Shown here: piece after piece, positions 6,870-14,960 of the stretch | Layout of the letters: every line of letters begins with the position of its first letter | How positions within the stretch are numbered: the first letter of the stretch is position 1 | From: Prevotella sp. | Lineage (GTDB): Bacteria; Bacteroidota; Bacteroidia; Bacteroidales; Bacteroidaceae | Direction: 5' to 3' | DNA length: 23,434 bases | Assembly: GCA_003447235.1 (NCBI GenBank) | Contig: DLZV01000006.1 | Coordinates: forward strand, 33,360 to 56,793 | Translations under genes and position numbers: made by a program | Notes under the pieces: model-generated | What the model saw: the letters and a program-made list of their open reading frames with translations, nothing else | Databases searched by the model: none | Told to the model about the DNA's origin: nothing

Positions 6870-6901
6870 CAAATTTAACGATATTCATCGACCCAACCAA
6901 A
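6870..6901 (-). promoter_or_regulatory. Complete Bacteroidetes promoter of the sigma factor gene
   Basis: On the minus strand TTTG (6898-6901) is followed by a 20-base spacer and TAAATTTG (6870-6877), matching TTTG-N19/20-TAnnTTTG. The leader to the start codon at 6788 is about 75 bases. This is one of the best promoter matches in the window. Confidence 0.75.
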
Positions 6902-7184
6902 TTTTTTCCCTAAAAAATATGAGAAAAGAAGAAAAACATACAAACCGAAACGAAGTTGCCGATGGCAATTCTTGACGCAAGCTTGCGCGGCCTTCTTCTA
7001 TTTATTTCTCGGATTTCAGTATTTTATCGCAAATTATTTCTCGGAATACAATATTTTAATTAACTTTTCTGCTGAAACTCAAATACTTGTAGCATTTGGA
7101 TGTTTCTGCGAGAGAAAAGCTAAAAGATGTCTACCGATGTTTCCTTGCAAACTTCGGACCATTCTCCCTGTGTCAGCACAGGTC
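6902..7184. other. AT-rich intergenic region with two motif copies and a palindrome
   Basis: There is no gene here. It holds a TTGCC-gat-GGCAA hairpin at 6957-6969 and a 12-base palindrome CGCAAGCTTGCG at 6976-6987. Read leftward, both are followed by a T-rich tract and could end the kinase operon. It also holds two 26-base AT-rich near-repeats (7001-7026 and 7033-7058). Confidence 0.5.
7001..7058. repeat. Two near-identical AT-rich motifs 32 bases apart
   Basis: Copies at 7001-7026 and 7033-7058 share TTATTTCTCGGA followed after a few bases by TATTTTA. The 32-base spacing is about three helical turns. A related copy lies just upstream of the sensor-kinase promoter (12150-12176) and a weaker one at 23203-23230. 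They look like protein-binding sites. Confidence 0.5.
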
Positions 7185-7823
7185 TCACCCCAGGACGTAG
7201 GCGATCATGCACCAGAGCTGGCGCGTGAGGATGTAGATCGGCAGCAGCCAGAGTCCGCCGGCATGATCGGTGAGGATGTGGAAGATGCTGCCCGACTTCT
7301 TGCCGTCGGCCCCGATGATGGCGTAGGTCAGCGAGGCCGTGATGACCGTGAGGCAGACGACGGCGAAGATGCTTGCCGAGAAGCTGCTTGGATAGAGGGT
7401 GCCGCTGACGTTGAGCAAGATGGCGTGGGAGGGAACGGTCAGCAGGATCATAACTGCCGCCACAAGGACTACTTCGAAGAGTACGCTTCTCAGTGCGAGC
7501 CGCTCGCGGTAGGCCATCGTCGGCCACGACCTCAGTCGGCGGATGGCTCCTGGCAGATGGCTGCCACGGAGCGCTGAGACGGCGCAGAGGCCCAGCAGCA
7601 GCCAGACGAGCAGCGGCGAGAGGAGGTTGTCCGTGAAATGGCCGAAGAGCCAGCGCACCCCCTCCTCGGAGAGCAGCGGCCGCAGCGGCCAGTCGGGTCT
7701 GACGGCCTTGATCAGCCACGAGAGAAAGAGGACGAGGCCGTGGGCCGTCACGAGCAGGAAGACGGCGAGGCCATAGATAGCCTTCGCCCTGCTATGGCGT
7801 TCGGCAGAAGGCGTCTCACTCAT
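7185..7823 (-). CDS. Short AbgT-like multi-pass membrane protein
   Basis: A 212-residue protein with about five hydrophobic helices (roughly 14-37, 68-85, 113-131, 146-169, 188-210). The segments LLSEEGVRWLFGHFTDNL and PSHAILLNVSGTLYPSSFS resemble the N-terminal part of the AbgT p-aminobenzoyl-glutamate transporter family. AbgT proteins are about 500 residues, so this is at most half a transporter. The start is the ATG at 7823, whose ATGAGTGA overlaps the stop of the response regulator gene by 8 bases, implying coupled translation; longer upstream in-frame sequence would duplicate the regulator's coding region. Being third in a two-component operon, it may be an accessory of the sensor. The AbgT resemblance is from memory of the family and is moderate. 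Confidence 0.7.
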   Translation of the reverse strand: MSETPSAERHSRAKAIYGLAVFLLVTAHGLVLFLSWLIKAVRPDWPLRPLLSEEGVRWLFGHFTDNLLSPLLVWLLLGLCAVSALRGSHLPGAIRRLRSWPTMAYRERLALRSVLFEVVLVAAVMILLTVPSHAILLNVSGTLYPSSFSASIFAVVCLTVITASLTYAIIGADGKKSGSIFHILTDHAGGLWLLPIYILTRQLWCMIAYVLG

Positions 7824-8538
7824 CGGGATAGAGGTTGTCGATGTCGAGGATGCGGAGTTCGAGGGCGCGGACCACGAGGCGCGTGGCGTTGATTCCGCTT
7901 CCGCGGCCACCCTCGGGGAAGAGTTTCTGCACGAGTTCGTTCTGTCGCTTCTCCAGGCTCTTCACGCCGAAGGGCATTCCGCGGAGCTGCGCTATCTGGT
8001 CCTTCGTATAGCCGAGGGCGAGGTGGCGCAGGAAGCGCTCGTCATACTCGTCGATCTCGTAGCCCACGAGGGCCTCTTGGTGCGCCAGTTGCTTGCCCAC
8101 GCTCTCTTTGAAGCGGTCCACGATGCGCTTCAGTATCGGCTGGTTGAAGACGAGCCGCTTGCCCCCCATGACGCTCATCACGTCGTCGTGGGTGAGCAGT
8201 TCGCCACTCTTGAGCGAGATGCCGTCGGCCCCTGCGTCGAGCGCATCGACCCATAGTTTCTCGTTGAGCACCTCTCCCGTGAAGATCAGCACCTTCATGG
8301 CGGGAAACTGCTGCTTGGTCTGCCGGCAGATCTCCACGCCGACGGTTGTGGATCCGCCCAGTCCGAGGTCGAGGAGGACGAGGTCGGGTTGGTGGTCCTT
8401 GATGAGGCGCCAGTAGGCCTGCTCGCTGGCAGCCGTACCGATGATCTCCGCCTCGGGAATATCGTTGCGCAGGATGCCCTCCGTGCCTTTCAGTTCCAGG
8501 GGCACATCCTCTACGATGATGACTTTGAATTTTTCCAT
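7816..8538 (-). CDS. Response regulator with receiver domain and HTH-like C-terminus
   Basis: A 240-residue regulator partnered with the upstream sensor kinase. The receiver domain (1-125) has Glu10-Asp11, phospho-acceptor Asp57 in LVLLDLGLGG, Thr87 and Lys110, so all the phosphorylation residues are intact. The C-terminal 80 residues (ERFLRHLALGYTKDQIAQL, then a basic helix around KSLEKRQNEL) follow the outline of a LuxR/NarL-type helix-turn-helix, but with long insertions. It may belong to a Bacteroidales-specific domain family. The start ATG at 8538 lies 28 bases inside the end of the kinase gene, and its stop overlaps the next gene by 8 bases, so all three are translationally coupled. Confidence 0.92.
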   Translation of the reverse strand: MEKFKVIIVEDVPLELKGTEGILRNDIPEAEIIGTAASEQAYWRLIKDHQPDLVLLDLGLGGSTTVGVEICRQTKQQFPAMKVLIFTGEVLNEKLWVDALDAGADGISLKSGELLTHDDVMSVMGGKRLVFNQPILKRIVDRFKESVGKQLAHQEALVGYEIDEYDERFLRHLALGYTKDQIAQLRGMPFGVKSLEKRQNELVQKLFPEGGRGSGINATRLVVRALELRILDIDNLYPDE

Positions 8539-11500
8539 CTTGCCAATGTAATTGTTAAATAGGTCTTATTGTCTTGCCGCGTGGCCACGATGCCGCAGCC
8601 CCGGCGGTTGGTGAGTTCTCCATTGTCGCGCACGATCTGTGAGCTGAGCAGGTAGGGGAGATTCTTCATGCTGGGCGTGAACAGGCTCGCCGCCCCCTCT
8701 GCTCTCGCCTCCAGTCCCTCGATGGCCACACGCAGCAAGAGGTAGTCGTCGCCCTTGCGCGCCAACTCCACCTCCAGCGGCCGCCCTCCATTCTCCTTGC
8801 GCAGCAGTTCGAAGAGATAGCGCAGCATCTCTGCGTCGCCTACCAGTCGCTCGTTGCGCCCTTGTGCCTGCGATCCACCTGGCCAGTCGCCCACCCTCGT
8901 CGACGCGGGCAGAACCTCACCCAGACTGACGGCGCGCCCCGCAAGCGGTACGAGAGCCAGTTGCCCCATGGCCTGCAGGCAGAGCAGCTGGTAGAGGTCG
9001 CGGTAGTAGGCCGCCAGTTCCTCGATGTCGTGCAGCCTCCCTTCGCCCTCTTCGAGAAGGAGCGCCATGCGCGAGGGATAGTACATCGTCTCATGCTTCA
9101 GGGTCGAGAGACTGTTGTCGAGCGTACTGTTGCTCAGATGGAGCCGCTCGTCCTCCAGTTCGGACCGCCCCAGTTGCTCCTCCAGCAGCCTGATGCGTTC
9201 CTTGCCGACAAGCTCCATCTCGGCGGAAGTCTTCAGCGTCGTGCGGATCTCCTCCACCAGCGTCTGCAGCGCGGCTGGCAGCGGCTCGTGGGCCACGGTC
9301 TCGGCAGCCTTGAGTTTCTCCAGGGCCGGAGCGTCGGAGAGAAGCGTCTCCGTCAGTCGGCGCACCAGGTCGGCGCTCAGCAGAAAACTGATCCGGTGGC
9401 GGTAGTACATGAAGTAGTAGGCCGGCCCTATGATCAGCAGCAGGAGCACGAGCAGCGCGATGGCCACATGCTTGTTGGCCTCCGACCGCTGCATCATCGT
9501 GCAGTAGCTTGGCAGCGACTGGTCGGCCGACGACTCCTTGAAGAGCTGGGTGTAGGCCTTGTTATTATATTGGTACATCTCCCACTCGTGGAGCGCCAGG
9601 GCCGCCACGGCCACCTCGTTGCGCATGGAGAGGATCACGTCGTAGTTGACCGGGATGCCCTCGTGGAGCCATTTCACTTCCGGCACCTCCACCTTGCCCT
9701 GCGCCGAGAGCGAGAGCAGCGGATAGCCATAGGGGCGCACCGTGCGGTAGAAGCGGTTGAGAACGGCGCAGCAGCTGTCGGCGTGGCGGATCGTCTTGCG
9801 GTAGGTGCCGGCGATGTTGCTATGATAGACCGAGTCGGCGTAGAGGCTGGCCTGGCGCAGCAGCGCTTGCTGCGACGGCGAGAGCTTCGTGGCCGAGGCC
9901 GACAGGCAGCAGGCGAGGACCGGCAGCAGGAGGATCAGATGTCGTACCACCCCCTTGGGCAGGCGGAAGAAGAGGCGGCTCCCCTTGCCCGGCGTGCTCT
10001 CGGCCTGGAGCGTGCAGACGGCGAAGATTTGGCTGAGTTTGCGGTAATGGTTGATGATGCCCTGGCAGTTCATGAGGCCGAAACCATGGGATCGGCGCGC
10101 CGAGGCGACGGCTTGGGCCGAGACCTGCTCGTCGCTGATGGGCTTATATTCGAAGAGGTGGGCCACCTGGTCCTCCGACATTCCGCAGCCCGTGTCCTCC
10201 ACGCTCACCTCCACGTAGTCGCTGGCTTCCTGGGCCGAGACCCTCACCGTGCCCCCCTCGTCAGTATATTTGCGCGCGTTGTCCATCAGGGTGTTGACCA
10301 TGAAGAGCGTCAGCACGCGGTCGGCTTTCACCCAGGCGCCAGTAGGATCGACGCTGAGGCGGATCGCCTTCATCCGAAACTCCGGTTGACCTTTGGCCAC
10401 GAGGTCGAAGAGCGGCTGGAGCGGAAAACTCTCGACGCGGACGGAGAGTTTGCCCTGCCGCAGTTGTATCCACTCCGTGAGCATGGCGTTGGAACTGTTG
10501 ATCTGCTGGAGCAGTTCGTCGAGATAAGCCATCCGTTCTGCCCGCAGCGTGGCTGGCTCGTGGTCTTCCACCAGCCGTCTTATCTCCATCAGCATGCGGT
10601 CGATGAGCGGCAGCACACTGTTGACCAGCGACACCTTGGCCCGCTGCTCCAGGTGGCGCTGCTTGTTGGCCTCGACGTGGAGGCGGCTCACGGCCAGCTG
10701 CTCCGCCACCTCCTCATACTGTTCGTCCAGCGCCCGCTGGTGCTCCTCGTCGCGCTCCTTCCACCGCTTGAGCGAAGCCTGCAGCGGGGCGATCGTTCCC
10801 TCTCCTCCTCCCCTGCTGCGCAGATAGGCGAAGAGGCCGAGGAGGCCCGCCATGAGGAGGATCATGAAGCCCACGGCGGCCAACATGAGGTTGAGCGAAT
10901 GCGAGGTGCGGTCGAGCTGGTCGGCGCGCGCCTCGTAGTAGCGGTCCTGGCGCGTCTGGTCCTGCAGGTCGAGGTAGAGGTTGCGGTTGTAGTCGCTGGC
11001 CTGCTTGTCATCGACGGCCGAATAGACGATGCAGAGCTGCTCGCGTATCGAGGCCACGAGGTCGGGGGCGCGGTTGATGACGGTGTCCTCTTCGAGCGCC
11101 TTCTCCAGGCAGATCAGCGCCGAGTGGTAGTCGTCTATCTGCCAATAGCAGTTGGCGAGCGTTCGCAGCGATCCCGCCTTCTGGTAGATGTCGCCAAACT
11201 GCCTGAACAGGTGGAGCGACCGCTCCGCCAGATTGCCCGCCAAAAGGCTGTCGGGCATGGCGTCGGTGTTGATGAGCCGGATGTCGCGCGGGTTGTCGGC
11301 CATGAGGCGCGGTCCGTCAGGGCGCTGCAGCAGATGCTCGCTGAGAGCCTGGAGCGTGTTGGCGATCCAAAACGTGGAGCGCGACTCCATGGCGAGGCGG
11401 TAGGCACGCATCAGGCAGTCGAACTCCTGCTGGTAGATCTCCTCCCTCGACCCCTTGGTGAGCAGTCCACCCGCTCCGTAGCAGTACCAGTAGTTGATGA

Positions 11501-12128
11501 GCTGGGCCGTGTCGGAGGCAAGGTCCTCCTCCCCCATCCCGCTGATGGCCTGTGCCGACTGGCGGTCGAGGCCCACATAATAAAAATAGGCCGAGGCCAC
11601 GATGCGGTATTCGCTCCGCGCATAGACCATCCTCCGTTGCTGGCGCGGAGTGAGCTCCAAGGAGGTCTCGTCGATGCGGCGCAGCCGTTGGGCCGCCTGC
11701 TGGTAGGAGTCGTAGAAGTCCTTGTTGCGCGACTCTCGCTGGCAGATACGCATCTGCAGGATGTCGCTCACGAGCAGTTCGATCTGGTCGTCGGTGATGG
11801 TGTTGACGGAGTCGCAGAGCTGTTTGGCGCGCGGGAAGTCCATCCGCATGATGGCCACGAAGGCCAGGTTGTTGAGCGACTCGCCGATCACGCCGTCGTC
11901 GCCACGGGCCACCTGGAGTGCGCGGCGCGCATAGGCCGTGGTGCTGTCGAGGCTGCGGTAGTGGTAGTAGTAGGCCAGGTCGTTGTAGTGGTCGGCCTCC
12001 TGCGTAGCTTGCTCCCCACACCCCACGAGCCCTGCCACCGTCGGCAGGACGGCGAAGAGCGGGAGGAGGACGCGGCGCAGAATCCTCCGTCGTGCCAGGA
12101 AGAGATATTTGGGCTCAACTTTGATCAT
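8511..12128 (-). CDS. Giant tandem sensor histidine kinase (two kinase halves, lipoprotein-like N-terminus)
   Basis: A 1205-residue sensor kinase. An N-terminal signal ends in a lipobox-like AGLVGC (Cys about 37). It is followed by TPR-like helices (to about 400) and a TM helix (about 410-435). A first kinase half has an N box DNARKYT (Asn617), EDTGCG (Asp645) and a HGFGL G box (about 681-685). A second signal-like hydrophobic segment (about 724-742) follows, then an extracytoplasmic domain, a TM helix (about 888-912) and a second half with the His box LKHETMYYP (His1012). That half ends in a catalytic-like domain lacking the N box and DxGxG. The first half has no evident His box. The architecture fits the Bacteroidales DUF5112/DUF5113 kinases, recalled not searched. 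ATG 12128 was chosen because a GTG at 12149 lies upstream of the promoter box. Confidence 0.92.
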   Translation of the reverse strand: MIKVEPKYLFLARRRILRRVLLPLFAVLPTVAGLVGCGEQATQEADHYNDLAYYYHYRSLDSTTAYARRALQVARGDDGVIGESLNNLAFVAIMRMDFPRAKQLCDSVNTITDDQIELLVSDILQMRICQRESRNKDFYDSYQQAAQRLRRIDETSLELTPRQQRRMVYARSEYRIVASAYFYYVGLDRQSAQAISGMGEEDLASDTAQLINYWYCYGAGGLLTKGSREEIYQQEFDCLMRAYRLAMESRSTFWIANTLQALSEHLLQRPDGPRLMADNPRDIRLINTDAMPDSLLAGNLAERSLHLFRQFGDIYQKAGSLRTLANCYWQIDDYHSALICLEKALEEDTVINRAPDLVASIREQLCIVYSAVDDKQASDYNRNLYLDLQDQTRQDRYYEARADQLDRTSHSLNLMLAAVGFMILLMAGLLGLFAYLRSRGGGEGTIAPLQASLKRWKERDEEHQRALDEQYEEVAEQLAVSRLHVEANKQRHLEQRAKVSLVNSVLPLIDRMLMEIRRLVEDHEPATLRAERMAYLDELLQQINSSNAMLTEWIQLRQGKLSVRVESFPLQPLFDLVAKGQPEFRMKAIRLSVDPTGAWVKADRVLTLFMVNTLMDNARKYTDEGGTVRVSAQEASDYVEVSVEDTGCGMSEDQVAHLFEYKPISDEQVSAQAVASARRSHGFGLMNCQGIINHYRKLSQIFAVCTLQAESTPGKGSRLFFRLPKGVVRHLILLLPVLACCLSASATKLSPSQQALLRQASLYADSVYHSNIAGTYRKTIRHADSCCAVLNRFYRTVRPYGYPLLSLSAQGKVEVPEVKWLHEGIPVNYDVILSMRNEVAVAALALHEWEMYQYNNKAYTQLFKESSADQSLPSYCTMMQRSEANKHVAIALLVLLLLIIGPAYYFMYYRHRISFLLSADLVRRLTETLLSDAPALEKLKAAETVAHEPLPAALQTLVEEIRTTLKTSAEMELVGKERIRLLEEQLGRSELEDERLHLSNSTLDNSLSTLKHETMYYPSRMALLLEEGEGRLHDIEELAAYYRDLYQLLCLQAMGQLALVPLAGRAVSLGEVLPASTRVGDWPGGSQAQGRNERLVGDAEMLRYLFELLRKENGGRPLEVELARKGDDYLLLRVAIEGLEARAEGAASLFTPSMKNLPYLLSSQIVRDNGELTNRRGCGIVATRQDNKTYLTITLARWKNSKSSS

Positions 12129-12137
12129 TCGTGGGGA

Positions 12138-12176
12138 CAAAGATACCACATTATTTTCGAATACACGATATTATTA
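12138..12176 (-). promoter_or_regulatory. Promoter of the sensor-kinase operon with adjoining motif
   Basis: TATCTTTG (12138-12145, minus strand) matches TAnnTTTG and ends only 9 bases before the ATG at 12128, so the transcript would be nearly leaderless. Immediately upstream (12150-12176) lies an AT-rich motif related to the copies at 7001-7058. It contains TCG-N6-CGA and occupies the spacer and -33 region, where an activator or repressor would bind. No TTTG box is present there, so the promoter may need help. Confidence 0.5.
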
Positions 12177-12307
12177 TGGTATAAAAATCATCTTTCCAAG
12201 TCCGTCTTTCCATTTCCCGTGGACGTTTCTCGCTTGATTTATGATTGGAAAATATAATTTTGGAATTTTTTTTCATGTCGGATGACCGTTTTCTGACAAA
12301 AAATCTA

Positions 12308-12315
12308 TAACTTTG
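12308..12315 (+). promoter_or_regulatory. -7 promoter box (TAACTTTG) of the fabD operon
   Basis: A perfect TAnnTTTG match 45 bases before the fabD start, preceded by an AT-rich tract. No good TTTG box is seen 19-20 bases upstream. The predicted leader is about 40 bases. Confidence 0.65.
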
Positions 12316-12359
12316 CGCCTTATATAAAAATTTAAGGTAATTAAGATAAAATCAGAGTA

Positions 12360-13250
12360 ATGAAAGCATTTGTATTTCCCGGTCAGGGTTCACAGTATGT
12401 GGGCATGGGTAAGGAGCTCAACGCCCAGAGCAATCTTGCAGGTCTTCTTTTCCGTCAGGCCAATGAGGTATTAGGTTTCGATATCACTTCCATCATGTTC
12501 GCCGGCACCGACGAGCAGCTGAAGGAGACCAAGGTGACGCAGCCCGCCGTCTTCCTCGACAGCGTGATCGCTGCCTCCTGCCTCGACGAGGACTTCAAGA
12601 AGAGCATGATGGCCGGTCACTCCCTCGGTGAGTTCTCGGCCCTCGTTGTCTCGGGTGTCTTGGCTTTCGAGGACGGTCTGAAGCTGGTGGCCGCCCGTGC
12701 CAACGCCATGCAGAAGGCTTGCGAGCAGAATCCTGGCACCATGGCCGCCATCATCGGCTTGGAGGACGCCAAGGTGGAGGAAATTTGCGAAGAGGTGACG
12801 AAGGGCGGCAAGGTGGTCGTCCCCGCCAACTACAACTGCCCTGGCCAGCTGGTCATCTCTGGCTCGATCGATGGTGTCAACGAGGCCTGCGAGAAGATGA
12901 AGGCCGCCGGTGCAAAGCGCGCCCTGGTGCTCAATGTGGGTGGTGCTTTCCACTCTCCGCTCATGCAGCCCGCCAAGGACGAGCTGGCCGAGGCCATTGA
13001 GAACATGCACTTCTCTGCCCCGAAGTGCCCGGTCTTCCAGAATGTCGATGCCAAGGCCCACACCAACCCCGAGGAGATCAAGGCCAACCTGGTCGCCCAG
13101 CTCACCAGTTCTGTGAGATGGACGGAGAGCGTGCAGAACATGATTGCCGCCGGTGCCGACGAGTTTGTCGAGTGTGGTCCGGGCAAGACGCTCCGCGGTA
13201 TGATCGGCCGCATCGACAAGACGGTGAAAGCTCATGGAGTCAACGAGTAA
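12360..13250 (+). CDS. fabD: Malonyl-CoA:ACP transacylase
   Basis: Transfers malonyl from CoA to acyl carrier protein, supplying fatty acid synthesis in the cytoplasm. The 296-residue length is normal. The N-terminal GQGSQYVGMG (8-17) forms the oxyanion region, GHSLGEFSA (86-94) carries nucleophile Ser88, ARANAMQ (112-118) holds the conserved Arg113, and GGAFHSPLM (194-202) holds catalytic His198. The C-terminal VECGPGKTL is also typical. Other fatty-acid genes are not adjacent; instead it heads a five-gene rightward run. Its stop codon lies inside the next gene, a 17-base overlap. Confidence 0.97.
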   Translation: MKAFVFPGQGSQYVGMGKELNAQSNLAGLLFRQANEVLGFDITSIMFAGTDEQLKETKVTQPAVFLDSVIAASCLDEDFKKSMMAGHSLGEFSALVVSGVLAFEDGLKLVAARANAMQKACEQNPGTMAAIIGLEDAKVEEICEEVTKGGKVVVPANYNCPGQLVISGSIDGVNEACEKMKAAGAKRALVLNVGGAFHSPLMQPAKDELAEAIENMHFSAPKCPVFQNVDAKAHTNPEEIKANLVAQLTSSVRWTESVQNMIAAGADEFVECGPGKTLRGMIGRIDKTVKAHGVNE

Positions 13251-14901
13251 GCGACTCTTCATATACCAAGTCTTCACCCGCACCTTTGGCAATAAGAACT
13301 TCACCCGGAAGAAGGGTGGAACTTATGATGAAAACGGTGCGGGGAAGATGAACGACATCAATGCCCAGGTGCTGCGCCAAGTGCGCGGCCTGGGCATTAC
13401 GCATATTTGGTACACAGGAGTCATCCGCCACGCCACCGCCACCGATTACACGGCCTACGCCATTCCCCGTCAGCACCCGTCGGTCGTGAAGGGACACGCA
13501 GGGTCGCCCTACGCCATCGCCGACTATTATGACATCGACCCCGACCTGGCCGAAGACGTGGCGCGCCGCATGGAGGAGTTTCGTGCCCTGGTGAGGCGTA
13601 CCCACGAGGCAGGACTGAAGGTCATCATCGACTTCGTGCCCAACCACGTGGCCCGCGAGTACAGGAGCATCTGCAAACCCCAGGGCGTGCGCGACCTTGG
13701 ACAGGACGACGACACCTCCAAGCACTTCGACCCGCAGAACAACTTCTACTATTGTCCCGGCGCTTCGCTGGAGCCCGCCTTCGACCTCGAAGACTATGAG
13801 GAGCGGCCTGCCCGCTGCACGGGCAACGACTGCTTCCATCCTTACCCAGGGGTCAACGACTGGTATGAGACCGTGAAGCTCAACTATGGCGTCGATTACA
13901 CCGGAGGAGGCAGCCACCATTTCGACCCGATCCCCTCGACGTGGACCAAGATGGTCGATATCTTGCTCTTCTGGGCAGCCGAAGGCGTGGACGGTTTCCG
14001 CTGCGACATGGCAGAGATGGTGCCGACGGCCTTTTGGTCCTACGCCTCCCAGCGGCTCAAGGCCGCCCATCCCGAGGCCATCCTCATCGGCGAGGTCTAT
14101 AATCCCGCCCTCTATCGCGCCTACATCGCCAGCGGCTTCGACTACCTCTACGACAAAGTGGGCATGTACGACTGCCTGCGGGGTGTGGTCTGCCAGCAGC
14201 GCGCGGCCAGCGAGATCACGGCCCAGTGGCAGGCCACGGACGACATTCGCGACCGCATGCTCTACTTCCTGGAGAACCACGACGAGCAGCGCATCGCCTC
14301 CGACTTCTTCTGTGGCGACGCCCGCAAGGCCCTGCCCGCAATGATGGTGAGCGCCTGGCTGCGCACCAATCCCGTGATGGTCTATGCCGGACAGGAGTGG
14401 GGCGAACGCGGCATGGACCACGAGGGTTTCTCGGGTGTCGATGGACGCAGTACGATCTTCGACTACTGGACCGTGCAGGCCGTCTATCAGGGCTATTTCG
14501 ACCGTTCGAGCCTTAGTGTAGGCCAACGGCAGTTGGAGGCTGACTACCAGCAGATTCTGCGACTTGCCAACGAGGAGAAGGCGCTGCGCGAGGGCGAGTT
14601 GTTCGACTTGATGTACGCTAACGCTCCTTCGCCCTGCTTCGACCCGCAGCGGCAGTATGCCTTCCTGCGCAAGAAGGACGACGAACTGCTGATCGTCAAC
14701 GTCAATTTCTCGGCAGACCAACGGACGACGCAGATCCGGATACCTGCCCACGCCTTCGACTTCTTCCATATCGGCGAAGGCGAATACGAGGGGCTTGACC
14801 TCCTGACGGGCCAGCGCCGCACGGACCGCTGGGATCGCGACGGAGAGATCACGCTCCACACCCAGGGCTATGGCGCCACCATCGTCCGCTACAAGGTGTG
14901 A
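13234..14901 (+). CDS. GH13 alpha-amylase family glycoside hydrolase (cytoplasmic)
   Basis: A 555-residue retaining alpha-glucan hydrolase or transglycosidase with a TIM barrel. All four GH13 motifs are visible: DFVPNHV (133-139), GFRCDMAEM with nucleophile Asp258, LIGEV with acid/base Glu287, and FLENHD with Asp350. A C-terminal beta domain (about 470-555) follows. There is no signal peptide, so it should act on internal glycogen or imported maltodextrins. An insert rich in Tyr, Asp and Gly (about 160-230) probably shapes the substrate pocket. The start ATG at 13234 overlaps fabD by 17 bases, so translation is probably coupled. Exact specificity (amylase, glucosidase or debranching-like) cannot be told from the motifs. 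Confidence 0.93.
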   Translation: MESTSKRLFIYQVFTRTFGNKNFTRKKGGTYDENGAGKMNDINAQVLRQVRGLGITHIWYTGVIRHATATDYTAYAIPRQHPSVVKGHAGSPYAIADYYDIDPDLAEDVARRMEEFRALVRRTHEAGLKVIIDFVPNHVAREYRSICKPQGVRDLGQDDDTSKHFDPQNNFYYCPGASLEPAFDLEDYEERPARCTGNDCFHPYPGVNDWYETVKLNYGVDYTGGGSHHFDPIPSTWTKMVDILLFWAAEGVDGFRCDMAEMVPTAFWSYASQRLKAAHPEAILIGEVYNPALYRAYIASGFDYLYDKVGMYDCLRGVVCQQRAASEITAQWQATDDIRDRMLYFLENHDEQRIASDFFCGDARKALPAMMVSAWLRTNPVMVYAGQEWGERGMDHEGFSGVDGRSTIFDYWTVQAVYQGYFDRSSLSVGQRQLEADYQQILRLANEEKALREGELFDLMYANAPSPCFDPQRQYAFLRKKDDELLIVNVNFSADQRTTQIRIPAHAFDFFHIGEGEYEGLDLLTGQRRTDRWDRDGEITLHTQGYGATIVRYKV

Positions 14902-14938
14902 GTGCTAAGAGCCTCTATAGATAAGTTTCGATTAGCAC
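14902..14938 (+). promoter_or_regulatory. Weak hairpin between the GH13 and acetyltransferase genes
   Basis: GTGCTAA (14902-14908) directly after the GH13 stop pairs with TTAGCAC (14932-14938) over a 23-base loop. It could affect read-through or mRNA stability inside the operon. It is short and may be chance. Confidence 0.3.
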
Positions 14939-14960
14939 AAGAGCAAGCAGAAGAACAAAG

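Noticed and set aside
6976..6987. Palindrome CGCAAGCTTGCG considered as an attachment or operator site
   Set aside because: It is a single copy with no integrase or direct repeats nearby. It is noted only as a possible part of the operon terminator.
8862..12257. Very long open frame antisense to the sensor kinase gene (over 1100 codons)
   Set aside because: It mirrors the GC-rich codon pattern of the kinase gene. The translation is rich in His/Arg/Val/Leu with no domain pattern, whereas the opposite strand has clear kinase motifs.
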